Shown: positions 16,927 through 26,019 of the stretch, piece by piece | Layout of the letters: every line of letters starts with the position of its first letter | How positions within the stretch are numbered: position 1 is the stretch's first letter | Source of the DNA: Mucilaginibacter psychrotolerans | Lineage (GTDB): Bacteria; Bacteroidota; Bacteroidia; Sphingobacteriales; Sphingobacteriaceae | NCBI RefSeq assembly: GCF_004519315.1 | Contig: NZ_SOZE01000014.1 | Coordinates: 85,950-149,949, forward strand | Reading direction: 5' to 3' | DNA length: 64,000 bases | Notes under the pieces: generated by a model | The model's input: only the letters and a program-made list of their open reading frames with translations | Told to the model about the DNA's origin: nothing | The model's database searches: none | Translations under genes and position numbers: made by a program

Positions 16927-19016
16927 GATTGCAATACTGCCTCTCTTTTATCTTTTACCGATTGCAAAAATGCTGTAGCCTGCTGTTTGTAAGCTGTCGC
17001 GAATGCTTCTGACGGTTCGTTTTTGTTTATTTGCAGCACCAGGTCGTTAAAGGTACCCGCTAAGGTAAACTCGCCGGTGGCTACATAATTGTTATCAAAT
17101 TCTTTGATGATGCCTGTTTGTGTGCTGCTGTTTACGCCTTTATCCAGCAGTAAAGCCTTAGCCGCGCTAATCATGGTGTTGTAGGAGTGATAAATAGCAT
17201 CACTCCACAAGCCTTTGGCATACGAGCCGTTTGCCCAGCCCAATTTTTCTTCGCTCTCGAAGAGTAAAGTGGCAACCAAATCGATGATCACCCCGGCGCA
17301 TTCACCTACACCAATGGCGCTTACGTATGTTTCCTGGTGGCCCCAGTCAACAAATTCATCGTCGGTAAGGGTGGTTAAATCGGCAAGTGGTTTTAATAGG
17401 CGGTAAAAGTAATCCTTGCCCTGCCGGTCGTAGTAAGCGTGGTAGGTTTCGTTTTCCTCTGCAAATGCTTTATAGTCGTCTAGCACGGCACGCAAAGCAT
17501 GCGTTGCACGTTTTGAAGGGACCTTGATAACCCTGTCTGCAGCGCGACCTTCGCCGTTGCCAACCGTGCCACCACCCAGCATTACCTGTACCGACGGCAA
17601 TACCCTGGCACCCGCCTTTAACGAACTACCGTGGAAGCCTATATGCGCCAAACCATGCTGGCCGCAGCTATTCATACAGCCGCTTATTTTTATCTTGATT
17701 TCTTTATTGTAGATAAAATCTTCGTATTCGTTGTAAATTACATCTTCCAGCACCTTAGCCATGGTCATACTGTTGCTGATACCCAGGTTGCAGGTATCGG
17801 TGCCGGGGCAGGTGGTTACATCGGCCAGGGTATCAAAGCCAGGCGCGGCAAAATCAAGCGCGTTAAGGCCTTGGTACAATGCAGGCAAAGCTTCTTTACG
17901 GACGAATTTAAGCAACAAGCCCTGGTTTTGGGTGATGCGTATCTCATCGCCAACATAAGGGCGGATGGCATCAACCAGTTTACGTGCAACATCTGTAGGG
18001 ATATCGCCAACCGGCACTTTAATATACACGCCAAAGAAACCTTTTTGTTTCTGTTCGAATACGTTGGTAGTCAGCCATTGCTCATAGCGGAACGGATTGG
18101 CAATCTCTATCGCAGGATATTCGCTAGTTTCGGGCAGTACCGGTGTGGGGACGGCATCGCGGTTGATTGCGTAAGTTTTAACCTTGATAGCGGTGCGTTC
18201 TTCTTTAGCCAAGCGCAGCACTTCCTCTAAACCAATTTTTTGAATTAAATATTTTAACCGGGCCTTGTTGCGGTTATTGCGCTCGCCATGGCGGTCGAAC
18301 ACGCGGATGATGGCTTCGGTATAAGGTATCAGCTGATCTTCGGGCAGGAAATCTTCAACCGGACTAGCCAGTAAAGGCTGCGCGCCAAGCCCGCCGCCAA
18401 GCATCACTTTAAAACCCCGTTCACCGTTCGCGTTTATTTTTGGGATAAAGCCTAGATCGTGGATGTAAGAGAATGCAGTATCATCGTCGTTTGCAGAGAA
18501 CGATATCTTGAATTTGCGGCCCATTTCCTGGCAGATGGGGTTCCTTAAAAAGTACCGGAACATCGCATCAGCATAAGGCGAAACATCAAACGGTTCCTTT
18601 GGGTCGATGCCCGAAGTAGGGGATGAGGTTACGTTCCTTACGGTGTTACCGCAGGCTTCGCGCAGGGTGATATCGTCGCGCTCCAACTCGGCCCATAGTT
18701 GTGGGGTACGGTCGAGGCTAACGTAATGTATCTGTATATCCTGGCGGGTGGTGAGGTGCAGGTTGCCGCTTCCGTATTCGTCAGATATATCGGCAATCTT
18801 CAATAGCTGCTTAAAAGTGACTTTACCGAAAGGTAATTTGATGCGCACCATCTGCACGCCCGGCTGACGCTGGCCATATACACCGCGCGCTAAACGCAGG
18901 CTGCGGAACTTCTCATCGTGTATCTTACCCTCGCGGAACGCGCGTATCTTCCTTTCCAGGTCGATAATATCCTGTTCCACGATGGGATTCTCCAGTTCAG
19001 TCCTGAAGCTCTGCAT
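16923..19016 (-). CDS. Siroheme sulfite (nitrite/sulfite family) reductase with C-terminal HEPN-like domain
   Basis: In this 697-residue protein residues 1-575 form the nitrite/sulfite reductase fold in two repeats. Siroheme/[4Fe-4S] ligands are C403 and C409 (TCPGTDTCNLG) plus C447 and C451 (GCMNSCGQHG). The operon points to sulfite as substrate. No CysJ flavoprotein is present, so ferredoxin or another donor is likely. From about residue 585 to the end there is a helical segment (YHSYNTMISAAKALLLDKG) resembling HEPN domains, without the R-x4-6-H nuclease motif. It is the first structural gene after the leader and starts at ATG 19016. Confidence 0.93.
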   Translation of the reverse strand: MQSFRTELENPIVEQDIIDLERKIRAFREGKIHDEKFRSLRLARGVYGQRQPGVQMVRIKLPFGKVTFKQLLKIADISDEYGSGNLHLTTRQDIQIHYVSLDRTPQLWAELERDDITLREACGNTVRNVTSSPTSGIDPKEPFDVSPYADAMFRYFLRNPICQEMGRKFKISFSANDDDTAFSYIHDLGFIPKINANGERGFKVMLGGGLGAQPLLASPVEDFLPEDQLIPYTEAIIRVFDRHGERNNRNKARLKYLIQKIGLEEVLRLAKEERTAIKVKTYAINRDAVPTPVLPETSEYPAIEIANPFRYEQWLTTNVFEQKQKGFFGVYIKVPVGDIPTDVARKLVDAIRPYVGDEIRITQNQGLLLKFVRKEALPALYQGLNALDFAAPGFDTLADVTTCPGTDTCNLGISNSMTMAKVLEDVIYNEYEDFIYNKEIKIKISGCMNSCGQHGLAHIGFHGSSLKAGARVLPSVQVMLGGGTVGNGEGRAADRVIKVPSKRATHALRAVLDDYKAFAEENETYHAYYDRQGKDYFYRLLKPLADLTTLTDDEFVDWGHQETYVSAIGVGECAGVIIDLVATLLFESEEKLGWANGSYAKGLWSDAIYHSYNTMISAAKALLLDKGVNSSTQTGIIKEFDNNYVATGEFTLAGTFNDLVLQINKNEPSEAFATAYKQQATAFLQSVKDKREAVLQS

Positions 19017-19039
19017 AGTATTTAATTTAGTTTTAGTAT

Positions 19040-19070
19040 AAAAAAGCCCCTTCGCTGTGGCTGAAGAGGC
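19040..19070 (-). terminator. Leader terminator (probable attenuator) of the sulfate operon
   Basis: On the minus strand GCCTCTTC (19070-19063) pairs with GAAGGGGC (19053-19046), giving 8 pairs with one wobble. Two more GC pairs are possible inside the 9-base loop. A run of six T follows at 19045-19040. It sits between the leader ORF and the first structural gene, where an intrinsic terminator would cut off the operon, so it is best read as an attenuator. Confidence 0.8.
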
Positions 19071-19092
19071 ATGTATGCTTATTTCTACAACC

Positions 19093-19167
19093 TTACCTCC
19101 ACAAATTATCGCCTTGCATACAGCAATAATTGTGGTTGATTTGGTATGTAGTATTTGTATTCATCAT
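19093..19167 (-). CDS. Cysteine-codon leader peptide of the sulfate assimilation operon
   Basis: This short ORF starts with two ATGs (19167, 19164) and ends at TAA 19093-19095, giving 24 or 23 residues. The peptide starts MMNTNTTYQ, has adjacent Cys residues 15-16 in the motif NYCCMQGD (codons TGC TGT at 19125-19120), and ends NLWR. A TAnnTTTG promoter element lies 10 bases upstream, and a hairpin plus T-run starts 22 bases after its stop. The second Cys codon lies inside TGTATGC (19122-19116), whose complement is at 19078-19072. This layout is expected for a leader peptide sensing charged tRNA-Cys. Expression and function are inference. Confidence 0.75.
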   Translation of the reverse strand: MMNTNTTYQINHNYCCMQGDNLWR

Positions 19168-19177
19168 TTCGATAGCC

Positions 19178-19185
19178 CAAATATA
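19178..19185 (-). promoter_or_regulatory. TAnnTTTG promoter element for the sulfate operon leader
   Basis: TATATTTG on the minus strand matches the Bacteroidota -7 consensus TAnnTTTG exactly. The leader ORF begins 10 bases downstream, so the 5' untranslated region would be only a few bases. No convincing -33 TTTG element is seen at the right distance (a TTC lies near 19210). Confidence 0.55.
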
Positions 19186-19267
19186 TATATAGTATAGGGG
19201 AATAGTAGAATTTATTTGAAAAAAGTGAGCATTTGATTTTGTGATGACCATCCGAGCTTACCACTGC

Positions 19268-19386
19268 GTCCTTGCGAGTATCCACCAGGGGGTGCCCTGG
19301 AAAAAAATGCGATGACGCGAAAAAAAGTATATTGATTATCAATAACTTACAGCCGCGTCATTATAAGCGATAGCGCGGCAATCATC
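19268..19386. repeat. Dispersed intergenic repeat, copy A
   Basis: This stretch of about 120 bases closely matches 25801-25920 in the same orientation. Shared blocks include CTTGCGAGTATCCA or TTTGCGAGTATCCA, ATCAATAACTTA and a long identical core from CGTCATTATAAGCGATAGCG to GCGGCAATCATC. A more divergent tail (to about 19480) has small palindromes, GCTTGCCGATGATTGCC among them. The 386-base gap 19168-19553 contains this element and no credible gene. Confidence 0.8.
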
Positions 19387-19553
19387 GGTATGAAGGTCGG
19401 ATTTGCACAGCGGCTCTGCTTGCCGATGATTGCCACAGCCTCCCGCGCACGTTCCTCCGCTTCGGCTTCGCAAGGACGTAGTGGAGTGAATTCGTGAAAT
19501 TCGTCTCAATTGGTGAAAATTTGTGTTCACTCAATTCGGCTCAATAGCTGTTA

Positions 19554-20555
19554 TTATTGATACTGTATATAAAGCGGTGCCGGTTTCAGGCTAAGCACTT
19601 CTTTTGGGGTAAGCATGCGGTTCGGTGCATTTTTGATATCGTTTTTGTAAAACAGCTTAAAGCCGGTGAATTGTACCGGTTCGCCCTGCACGAAGTATTT
19701 GTAAGTGCCTTTCTTGAGTTCGGGCGGGCCCCAGCCATCCATATCCATTACGAATTGTACGTTATCGCGTAGCTTGATATCCTGGTAGTTGGTCACCATG
19801 CGCTTGGTAAAACGATGCACCACGAATATTTTGGGCGGCAGGTTGTATTTAATGCAAAGCTTGCTCAGGTAATCGCTCACGTAGTTAATGTCAGCCGCAT
19901 CAAAAGTGCCGATGCGTTTGCCCGGCACGCTGCCCTCTTTCATCGAAAACTCAGGGTCGATACCGAAGTGTACGTTGGGCATTTTCAAATATTTTTCCAG
20001 GCGGGGCAGTTCGGTTTGTACCGTGCTGTAGCCAACCTGTATATCCAAAAACACCAATGCATTTATCGGCTTAGCCATTTCTATTGCTTTATCAATCTGG
20101 CTAAAAGGCATGCGTAAATTGTATAATTTATTGGCACCGGCATCGGCCTGTGCGGTTACGCATATATAATGCAGGGCTGGTATCACTGGGGTAAGCGTAT
20201 CAGCAGCTTGCCATGCTTTTACTTCAGCCATTAGTCTACGGCGCATTTCAACGGGTTCATATTGGCCCAGCACACCCATGTTTTTGGAGTACATATTGCC
20301 GTAGTAGGCTACGATACGGTTAAAGGGCAATATGGCACCGGGGCGGGGGTAAGGCGCATTTTTAACAGGCCAGCGTTTATCGCCATTACCCATGCGGGCC
20401 ATCAACGAATCGTAGCGGGCGGTATCCAGGGTGGGTTTTAAGGTGGTGTCTTTAACGGCCACTTTTAGGGTAGTATCTTTAACGGTGACTTGCGCAGATG
20501 TGGTGGTGATGGAGGCGGCGAAAATAACAAGCAGCAGGCGGAAGATGTTTTTCAA
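19554..20555 (-). CDS. Secreted protein of unknown function
   Basis: The 333-residue protein has a signal peptide (MKNIFRLLLVIFAASITTTSA) and then a short tandem repeat, TVKDTTLK then AVKDTTLK, near residues 24-40. The start codon is TTG 20555: an in-frame stop lies a little upstream and the first ATG comes only after the signal sequence. The mature region reads like an alpha/beta barrel (ALVFLDIQVGYSTV, VHFGIDPEFS, IFVVHRF, VQFVMDMDGWG), suggesting a glycosidase-like fold, but no catalytic motif can be named. Dispersed repeat A lies downstream of its stop. Confidence 0.75.
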   Translation of the reverse strand: MKNIFRLLLVIFAASITTTSAQVTVKDTTLKVAVKDTTLKPTLDTARYDSLMARMGNGDKRWPVKNAPYPRPGAILPFNRIVAYYGNMYSKNMGVLGQYEPVEMRRRLMAEVKAWQAADTLTPVIPALHYICVTAQADAGANKLYNLRMPFSQIDKAIEMAKPINALVFLDIQVGYSTVQTELPRLEKYLKMPNVHFGIDPEFSMKEGSVPGKRIGTFDAADINYVSDYLSKLCIKYNLPPKIFVVHRFTKRMVTNYQDIKLRDNVQFVMDMDGWGPPELKKGTYKYFVQGEPVQFTGFKLFYKNDIKNAPNRMLTPKEVLSLKPAPLYIQYQ

Positions 20556-20888
20556 ATGTGTTTGCTTTGGGTATAATCAACACGCAATATAGCATTAGGT
20601 TTGCGTAAACTCGGCAATATTTTGAAGATTTACGACGATTTTTGGCTATAAAGATACTGACATAGCATGGACTTAATTTAAGGATGTCGGATACTTAAAC
20701 CCATCGACGGATTATGCCCTAAAGGTGTTTCACTTTTGTTAAAAAAAAGTGTTCCGCTTGTTTTAGCAGAGTTTATTTAAATTGTTAACATTAAGGTAAT
20801 TGTGTGCTTTACCTAAAGTTTATCGGGTATGCCAAAGTGTTTCACTAAAAATGTAACCATTTGATAATCAGCACTAATTTAAAAATAA
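20556..20888. other. Intergenic region with repeated GTGTTYC motifs
   Basis: The 365-base gap between the secreted protein start and the hscA end has no gene. It is AT-rich and contains GTGTTTCAC near 20725 and 20832 and AAGTGTTCCGC near 20748 and again at 20887. The last copy is part of the hscA terminator. The spacing is irregular, so this is either a repeat cluster or protein-binding sites. Confidence 0.45.
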
Positions 20889-20913
20889 GTGTTCCGCATT
20901 CAAAGTGGAACAC
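20889..20913 (-). terminator. hscA terminator
   Basis: GTGTTCC (20889-20895) and GGAACAC (20907-20913) form a 7-pair stem with an 11-base loop. It lies just past the hscA stop on the minus strand and is followed by TTATTTTTAAA. It fits an intrinsic terminator. Confidence 0.65.
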
Positions 20914-20920
20914 CTGTGGC

Positions 20921-22777
20921 TTACTCCACGCTCTTCCCGCGCATGGCGGTGCCTATGGCGATATCCATCACGCGCTCGGCAAAGGGGCGGGTAAAGTTAT
21001 TTAACTCATCTATTTTGGCGTGTATCAGGTCCTTATCTTCGGTACCTAATGATACCTGTAGGTTGGTAAGGTATTGTTTGGTTTGGGCAATTTCGGCTTC
21101 ATCTAACAAGTTTCCGTTTTTCTCCAGGAAACGCTCCACGGTATAAACCATTTGCTCTCCTTCGGTTTTGGCTTCTATCAGCATACGGGCGGCTACGTCG
21201 TCTTTGGCGTTCGTGATGCTGTCCATCAGCATTTTCTCCACCAGTTCGTCGTTTATGCCGTAGGCTGGTTTTACTTCTACTTCCTGCTTAACACCGCTGC
21301 GCAGCTCTATGGCCTGCACTTTCAAAATACCATCGGCATTCAAAATGAAGTTGATATCTACTTTGGGGAAGCCGGCTGGCATAGCGGGTATGCCTTTCAA
21401 TTCGAATTCGGCTAGCTTGCGGTTCTCTTTGATCAGGTCGCGCTCGCCCTGGTAAACGGCAATTTTCATGTTCACCTGCCCATCCTTGCTCGTCGTGTAT
21501 TGCCTACCTGCCTTGGTTGGTATTTTTGAGTTGCGGGGGATAATGGTATCCATCAACCCGCCCATGGTTTCTATACCAAGCGACAGCGGAGTAACATCAA
21601 GCAGTAGAATATCGCTGCGGTTGCCGGCCAAAACATCGGCTTGTATAGCTGCGCCAAGGGCAACTACCTCGTCGGGGTTTACATCATCGTGCACGGGGCG
21701 ACCGAAGAATTCAGCTACCATTTTCTTCACCAAAGCGGTACGGGTACTGCCGCCCACCATGATTACCTCGTCAATATCAGCAACCGTAAGTTTGGCGTCG
21801 TTCAATGCATTTTGGCAAGCGGTAATGGTTTGCTGCACTTTGGGCAATATCAGTTCTTCGAAGGTGTTACGGTCTATAGTGCACCAAATGTCGCCTATCT
21901 TTTCGTTGAAAAGGCTTTGGTGCGCAAATGCCTTTTTGGCTTCTTCGGCTTTCAGTCGAAGTTGTTGGGTAAGCTCGCGGTTTTCAGCCAGTTCGGCTTT
22001 ATTTATATTGTTCTTTTCTATCCAGAAATCGGCAATAGTGCGGTCGAAATCGTCGCCGCCTAAAAAGGTATCGCCATTAGTAGATAGCACCTCGAAGATG
22101 CCGTTTTGTATCTGTAATATCGATACATCGAAAGTGCCGCCGCCCAAATCGTACACCGCAACAGTTTTGGTTTCTTCCGGATCGAGGCCTATACCGTAGG
22201 CCAGGCTTGCTGCAGTAGGTTCGTTTACAATGCGTAAAACATCAAGGCCAGCCAGTTTACCTGCATCCCTTGTTGCCTGCCGCTGCGAATCGTTAAAGTA
22301 AGCTGGTACCGTAATTACTGCCCGGTTAACCGGCGTTTTGAGCGCATGCTCTGCACGGTCTTTTAATTCTTTCAGTATCAGGCCAGATAGTTCAATAGGC
22401 GTATAGAACTTATCGCCTACTTTTATTTTTACGAGGCTTTCGGTATCATCGTCGATGATTTTGTAGGAAAAGAAATTCTGGTAGTCCTTTACATCTGCAT
22501 AGGAGCGGCCAAGCAAACGTTTTACCGAAAAAACCGTATTCTGTGGGTCGGTTATCAGGTGTTCCTTGGCTTCGTTGCCTACCGTGATATCGCCCGTTGG
22601 GCCAAAATGCACTACCGAAGGCACTAAAACACCCTTACCGGTATCGTTAATTACTTTCGGGTTCTTGTCCGGGTCTATAAAGGCGACCAGCGAGTTGGTG
22701 GTACCCAGGTCAATCCCTACGATGATATCTTCTTTTTGTATAGAACCTGTTGCCAGGTTGATAGAAACTTTAGCCAT
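20921..22777 (-). CDS. hscA: Hsp70-family chaperone, HscA-like
   Basis: The 618-residue protein has the full Hsp70 layout: ATPase domain starting [33 protein letters not shown] in the middle, [14 protein letters not shown], then the substrate-binding part. The N-terminus ([17 protein letters not shown]) and the length, about 20 residues shorter than DnaK, with no acidic C-terminal tail, point to HscA, which transfers Fe-S clusters from the IscU scaffold. No isc genes are nearby. The frame is open to 22831; ATG 22777 is the better start. Confidence 0.85.
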   Translation of the reverse strand: MAKVSINLATGSIQKEDIIVGIDLGTTNSLVAFIDPDKNPKVINDTGKGVLVPSVVHFGPTGDITVGNEAKEHLITDPQNTVFSVKRLLGRSYADVKDYQNFFSYKIIDDDTESLVKIKVGDKFYTPIELSGLILKELKDRAEHALKTPVNRAVITVPAYFNDSQRQATRDAGKLAGLDVLRIVNEPTAASLAYGIGLDPEETKTVAVYDLGGGTFDVSILQIQNGIFEVLSTNGDTFLGGDDFDRTIADFWIEKNNINKAELAENRELTQQLRLKAEEAKKAFAHQSLFNEKIGDIWCTIDRNTFEELILPKVQQTITACQNALNDAKLTVADIDEVIMVGGSTRTALVKKMVAEFFGRPVHDDVNPDEVVALGAAIQADVLAGNRSDILLLDVTPLSLGIETMGGLMDTIIPRNSKIPTKAGRQYTTSKDGQVNMKIAVYQGERDLIKENRKLAEFELKGIPAMPAGFPKVDINFILNADGILKVQAIELRSGVKQEVEVKPAYGINDELVEKMLMDSITNAKDDVAARMLIEAKTEGEQMVYTVERFLEKNGNLLDEAEIAQTKQYLTNLQVSLGTEDKDLIHAKIDELNNFTRPFAERVMDIAIGTAMRGKSVE

Positions 22778-22833
22778 GATGTATCGGTAACAAAGGGCAA
22801 ATGTACGTGGTTTTAAACCCATGAATGTCATCT

Positions 22834-22922
22834 GAATCAGAATTTACAGAATTATGGAATTTTCAGAATTGACAAAGCCGCCCTGCATTCTGTTAATTTT
22901 ATAATTCTGTGAATTCTGATTC
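22834..22922. repeat. Long palindrome between divergent genes
   Basis: A 22-base arm at 22834-22855 (starting GAATCAGAATTTACAG) and its complement at 22901-22922 differ at one base. The 45 bases between them also contain related CAGAATT words. It would form a large hairpin. It lies between the starts of hscA and the protease/barrel gene, so termination is unlikely; it looks like a dispersed palindromic element in the promoter region. Confidence 0.8.
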
Positions 22923-22957
22923 GGACAAATTGATTGAGAATATTTACTTTCACCCCA

Positions 22958-25783
22958 ATGAGAAACCGCTTCTGCCAAACGCTGCTAATGCTGCTCATCA
23001 CTGCTACTTCCGCAATGGCTCAGCAATTCGGGGGCAACCCGCCATCTATTAAATGGAGGCAGGTAAACACCCCGGCAACCAAAGTGATTTTCCCCGAAGG
23101 AATGGATTCTGCGGCTTTGCAAGTGGCGAACATCATCCAATACATCAACCCGAAGATAAAACCCAGCATCGGTTTCAGGCAGAAGCAAATCAGCATTGTG
23201 CTGCAAAACCAAACCACCATATCTAACGCCTATGTGGGGCTTGCGCCTTTCCGTAGCGAATTTTATTTGATGCCATCACAGAATAGTTTTGAGATCGGCA
23301 GTTTGTACTGGCCGGGGCAACTGGCCATCCACGAATTCAGGCATGTGCAGCAGTATAATAATTTCAACGTGGGGCTTTCGCATGTGTTGCGTGTATTTTT
23401 CGGCGAGGGTGGGCAGGCGTTGGGGAATGATTTGTCTGTGCCGAATTGGTTCTTTGAGGGTGATGCTGTTTACAACGAAACCCTGGTAAGCCCGCAGGGC
23501 AGGGGCAGGCTGCCGTATTTTTTCAATGGTTTCCGAGCGCTTTGGGCAGCCGGCAAAAATTATAGCTGGATGAAGTTGCGCAATGGCTCGTACGTAGATT
23601 TCGTGCCCGACCATTACCCCCTTGGCTATATGATGGTAGCCTATGGCCGCGAAAAGTACGGCAGCGATTTTTGGGAAAAGGTTACGCATGATGCGGCGGC
23701 ATTTAAAACGGGGTTTTATCCATTTCAGAATGCGATAAAAAAATACTCGGGGAAAACCTATAAGGTATTCAGAGATAGCGCATTTAAACAATTTAGCAAA
23801 CAGTTTGGTAACGACCAGGTTATCGATGACAACCTGCGTCGGCACTTCGTTGCTCATGAGGAGTATCCGGCTTATATAAACGACAGTACCCTCATTTATT
23901 TAAAAACAGCATACAACCACATTCCCGAGTTTGTTATCCGAAGTAAAGGAAAAGATAAGGCTATTGCCGTACAGGATATCACTACCGATAACTACTTTAC
24001 CTACCATGATAGCAAAGTGGTTTATGCGTCCTACCGGCCAGATGCGCGTTGGGGATATCGCAATTACAATGAGTTGGTCGTACTGGACATTAATACCCAC
24101 AAGGAACGACGCATCACCCGCAAAACCAAGTACTTTTCGCCTGCTTTTAGTAATGATGGCAAAAGTATTGTAGCAGTTGATGTAGAGCCATCCGGCAAAA
24201 ATGCGCTGCATTTATTAGATGCTGAAAGCGGGAAGCTATTAACCGCAATTCCCAATCCCGACAATTTATTTTACACGTATCCTGAATTTTATGCTGATGA
24301 TCAAATAGTTTCTGCAGTAAGGAATGGAAAAGGGCAGATGGCACTGGCATCGGTTGACATAAAAACCAGCGTCGTTAAATATTTTACCCCCTTTGGTTTT
24401 GAACCTATAGGTTTTATTGCAGTCGGAAATGGCAGAGTGATTTTTAGCAAAACTACGGGTGCCTATGATAAGCTATTTGTACTCTCGCTAAAAACCGGCC
24501 AGGTTTTTCTGAAGGATACCAGCGAAGGGAATAGGAGTGCGGTAATAGGCTCATACCAACCCGCTGTAATCAATTCAAAGTTGGCTTGGGTCGGTTTTAC
24601 TCCCTATGGTTATAATATCATGGAGGGTACGTTGTCGGAAAATGACTTCAATGAAACGCCATTGAGCAAGGCGGAACCCTTATCCAATATCGGCATCAGC
24701 ATATTAAGCCTGGATTCCGCCGCTAACCTCTCGTCGTCCGTACCTAATACACAACTCTCCATTACCAAATACAGCAAAGCTCATGGGTTGTTCAATTTCC
24801 ATAGTGTTTTCCCTAATATCAACGACCCCAACTACTCGTTGGAGTTGGCGGGAGAGAACGTGCTGAATACCTTCCAATCGCGGCTCTCCTTTAATTACAA
24901 CCGCGATGAGGGTTATAAACGCATTGGTTACACCGGCGTTTACGGCGCGCTTTTCCCTTATATTTCCGCAGGGGCCAATTATACGTTCGATAGGCGAGGC
25001 TTCTCTAAAGGCAACAAGGTTTATTTTAATGAAACCGACCTGCATGCCGGGCTGGAAGTGCCACTTGATTTCACCGGCGGCAAAACATCTACCTTCTTAA
25101 ATTTCGGCAGCGATGTGTACTATAGCCAGCGCCGATTCCAGGAGGCGTTCCGCAGCCAGTTCGCCGACAGGCACTACACTTATCTCAATAACTACATTAG
25201 CTTCAGTAACCAGATACAACAAGCCAAACAACAGATAAACCCCCGTCTGGCGCAAAGCTTCAGCCTAAATTATAAAACAGCCATAGCGGGGCTAAGCGCA
25301 ACGCAGTTTCTGGGTACAGGTTCACTCTACTTCCCTGGCCTGTCTGTTAATCATAGCCTGGTTATCAGCGGCGCTTATCAGCAAAAAGGAAAAGATAATA
25401 GCATCGGCTTCTCCAATGATTTTCCGTTCTCCAAAGGCTATACCGCCGAAAGTTTGGATAAGATGCAGAAGTATGGTGTAAGCTACCATTTCCCCATAGC
25501 TTACCCGGATGCGGGTTTCGGCAACCTGGCTTATCTGCTGCGCGTGCGTGGCTACCTGTTTTACGATCATACCCACGCCACCGACGGCAGCTTCCTGCTC
25601 AACGGTAAACTTTTCAACGCCAATTTTCGCTCGGTCGGGGCAGCTTTGTTTTTCGATGGGAAGATATTCAACCAGGCGGCCATATCGTTCGGCGTCAGGT
25701 ACAGTTATTTATTGGATGATGACCAGTTCGGAGGAAATGGAAAGAATAGGATAGAGTTGGTATTGCCGGTAAGTATATTTTAG
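22958..25783 (+). CDS. Gluzincin-like metalloprotease fused to beta-propeller and outer-membrane barrel
   Basis: The 941-residue protein has a signal peptide ending SAMAQ. A gluzincin-type zinc motif, AIHEFRHVQQY, near residue 130 is followed by the downstream Glu in PNWFFEGDAVYNET. The middle third has TolB/WD-like blades (ITRKTKYFSPAFSNDGKSIV, ALHLLDAESGKLL). The last 330 residues alternate polar and hydrophobic residues and end in Phe (LVLPVSIF), typical of an outer-membrane beta-barrel. It is likely a surface or periplasmic protease anchored by its own barrel; the substrate is unknown. A TTG at 22934 is also open, but ATG 22958 fits the signal peptide. Confidence 0.8.
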   Translation: MRNRFCQTLLMLLITATSAMAQQFGGNPPSIKWRQVNTPATKVIFPEGMDSAALQVANIIQYINPKIKPSIGFRQKQISIVLQNQTTISNAYVGLAPFRSEFYLMPSQNSFEIGSLYWPGQLAIHEFRHVQQYNNFNVGLSHVLRVFFGEGGQALGNDLSVPNWFFEGDAVYNETLVSPQGRGRLPYFFNGFRALWAAGKNYSWMKLRNGSYVDFVPDHYPLGYMMVAYGREKYGSDFWEKVTHDAAAFKTGFYPFQNAIKKYSGKTYKVFRDSAFKQFSKQFGNDQVIDDNLRRHFVAHEEYPAYINDSTLIYLKTAYNHIPEFVIRSKGKDKAIAVQDITTDNYFTYHDSKVVYASYRPDARWGYRNYNELVVLDINTHKERRITRKTKYFSPAFSNDGKSIVAVDVEPSGKNALHLLDAESGKLLTAIPNPDNLFYTYPEFYADDQIVSAVRNGKGQMALASVDIKTSVVKYFTPFGFEPIGFIAVGNGRVIFSKTTGAYDKLFVLSLKTGQVFLKDTSEGNRSAVIGSYQPAVINSKLAWVGFTPYGYNIMEGTLSENDFNETPLSKAEPLSNIGISILSLDSAANLSSSVPNTQLSITKYSKAHGLFNFHSVFPNINDPNYSLELAGENVLNTFQSRLSFNYNRDEGYKRIGYTGVYGALFPYISAGANYTFDRRGFSKGNKVYFNETDLHAGLEVPLDFTGGKTSTFLNFGSDVYYSQRRFQEAFRSQFADRHYTYLNNYISFSNQIQQAKQQINPRLAQSFSLNYKTAIAGLSATQFLGTGSLYFPGLSVNHSLVISGAYQQKGKDNSIGFSNDFPFSKGYTAESLDKMQKYGVSYHFPIAYPDAGFGNLAYLLRVRGYLFYDHTHATDGSFLLNGKLFNANFRSVGAALFFDGKIFNQAAISFGVRYSYLLDDDQFGGNGKNRIELVLPVSIF

Positions 25784-25800
25784 GGAGTGATCGCCACCTC

Positions 25801-25920
25801 GTCTTTGCGAGTATCCATCAGGGGGTAACCCTGAAAAAAAAGGTTATGACGCGTAAAAATGTATACTGATAATCAATAACTTAAAACCACGTCATTATAA
25901 GCGATAGCGCGGCAATCATC
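25801..25920. repeat. Dispersed intergenic repeat, copy B
   Basis: Same orientation as, and about 120 bases matching, 19268-19386, with near-identity in the TAAGCGATAGCGCGGCAAT core. It follows the stop of the protease/barrel gene, and a degenerate tail reaches about 26010. The 236-base gap contains no gene. Confidence 0.8.
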
Positions 25921-26019
25921 AGCGGGAGAGCCGTATGCAAGTCCGACCGGCTTGCCGAAGATAGCCTTGTAGCCCCACAGCGCATGCCCTGAGCTGCTTC
26001 TCGCAATGGAGATTCTTTA

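Noticed and set aside
19086..19160. Possible SAM or other known riboswitch in the sulfate operon leader
   Set aside because: No recognisable conserved core of the S-box or related classes was seen; a translated leader with Cys codons explains the region better.
19106..19342. 78-codon minus-strand ORF across the sulfate operon leader
   Set aside because: It starts inside dispersed repeat A, reads in another frame than the Cys leader ORF, and lacks any sign of a real protein; the shorter Cys ORF fits the promoter and attenuator much better.
19339..19530. 63-codon ORF in the intergenic repeat (minus strand)
   Set aside because: It lies wholly in repeat-like sequence with a similar element elsewhere, so it is unlikely to be coding.
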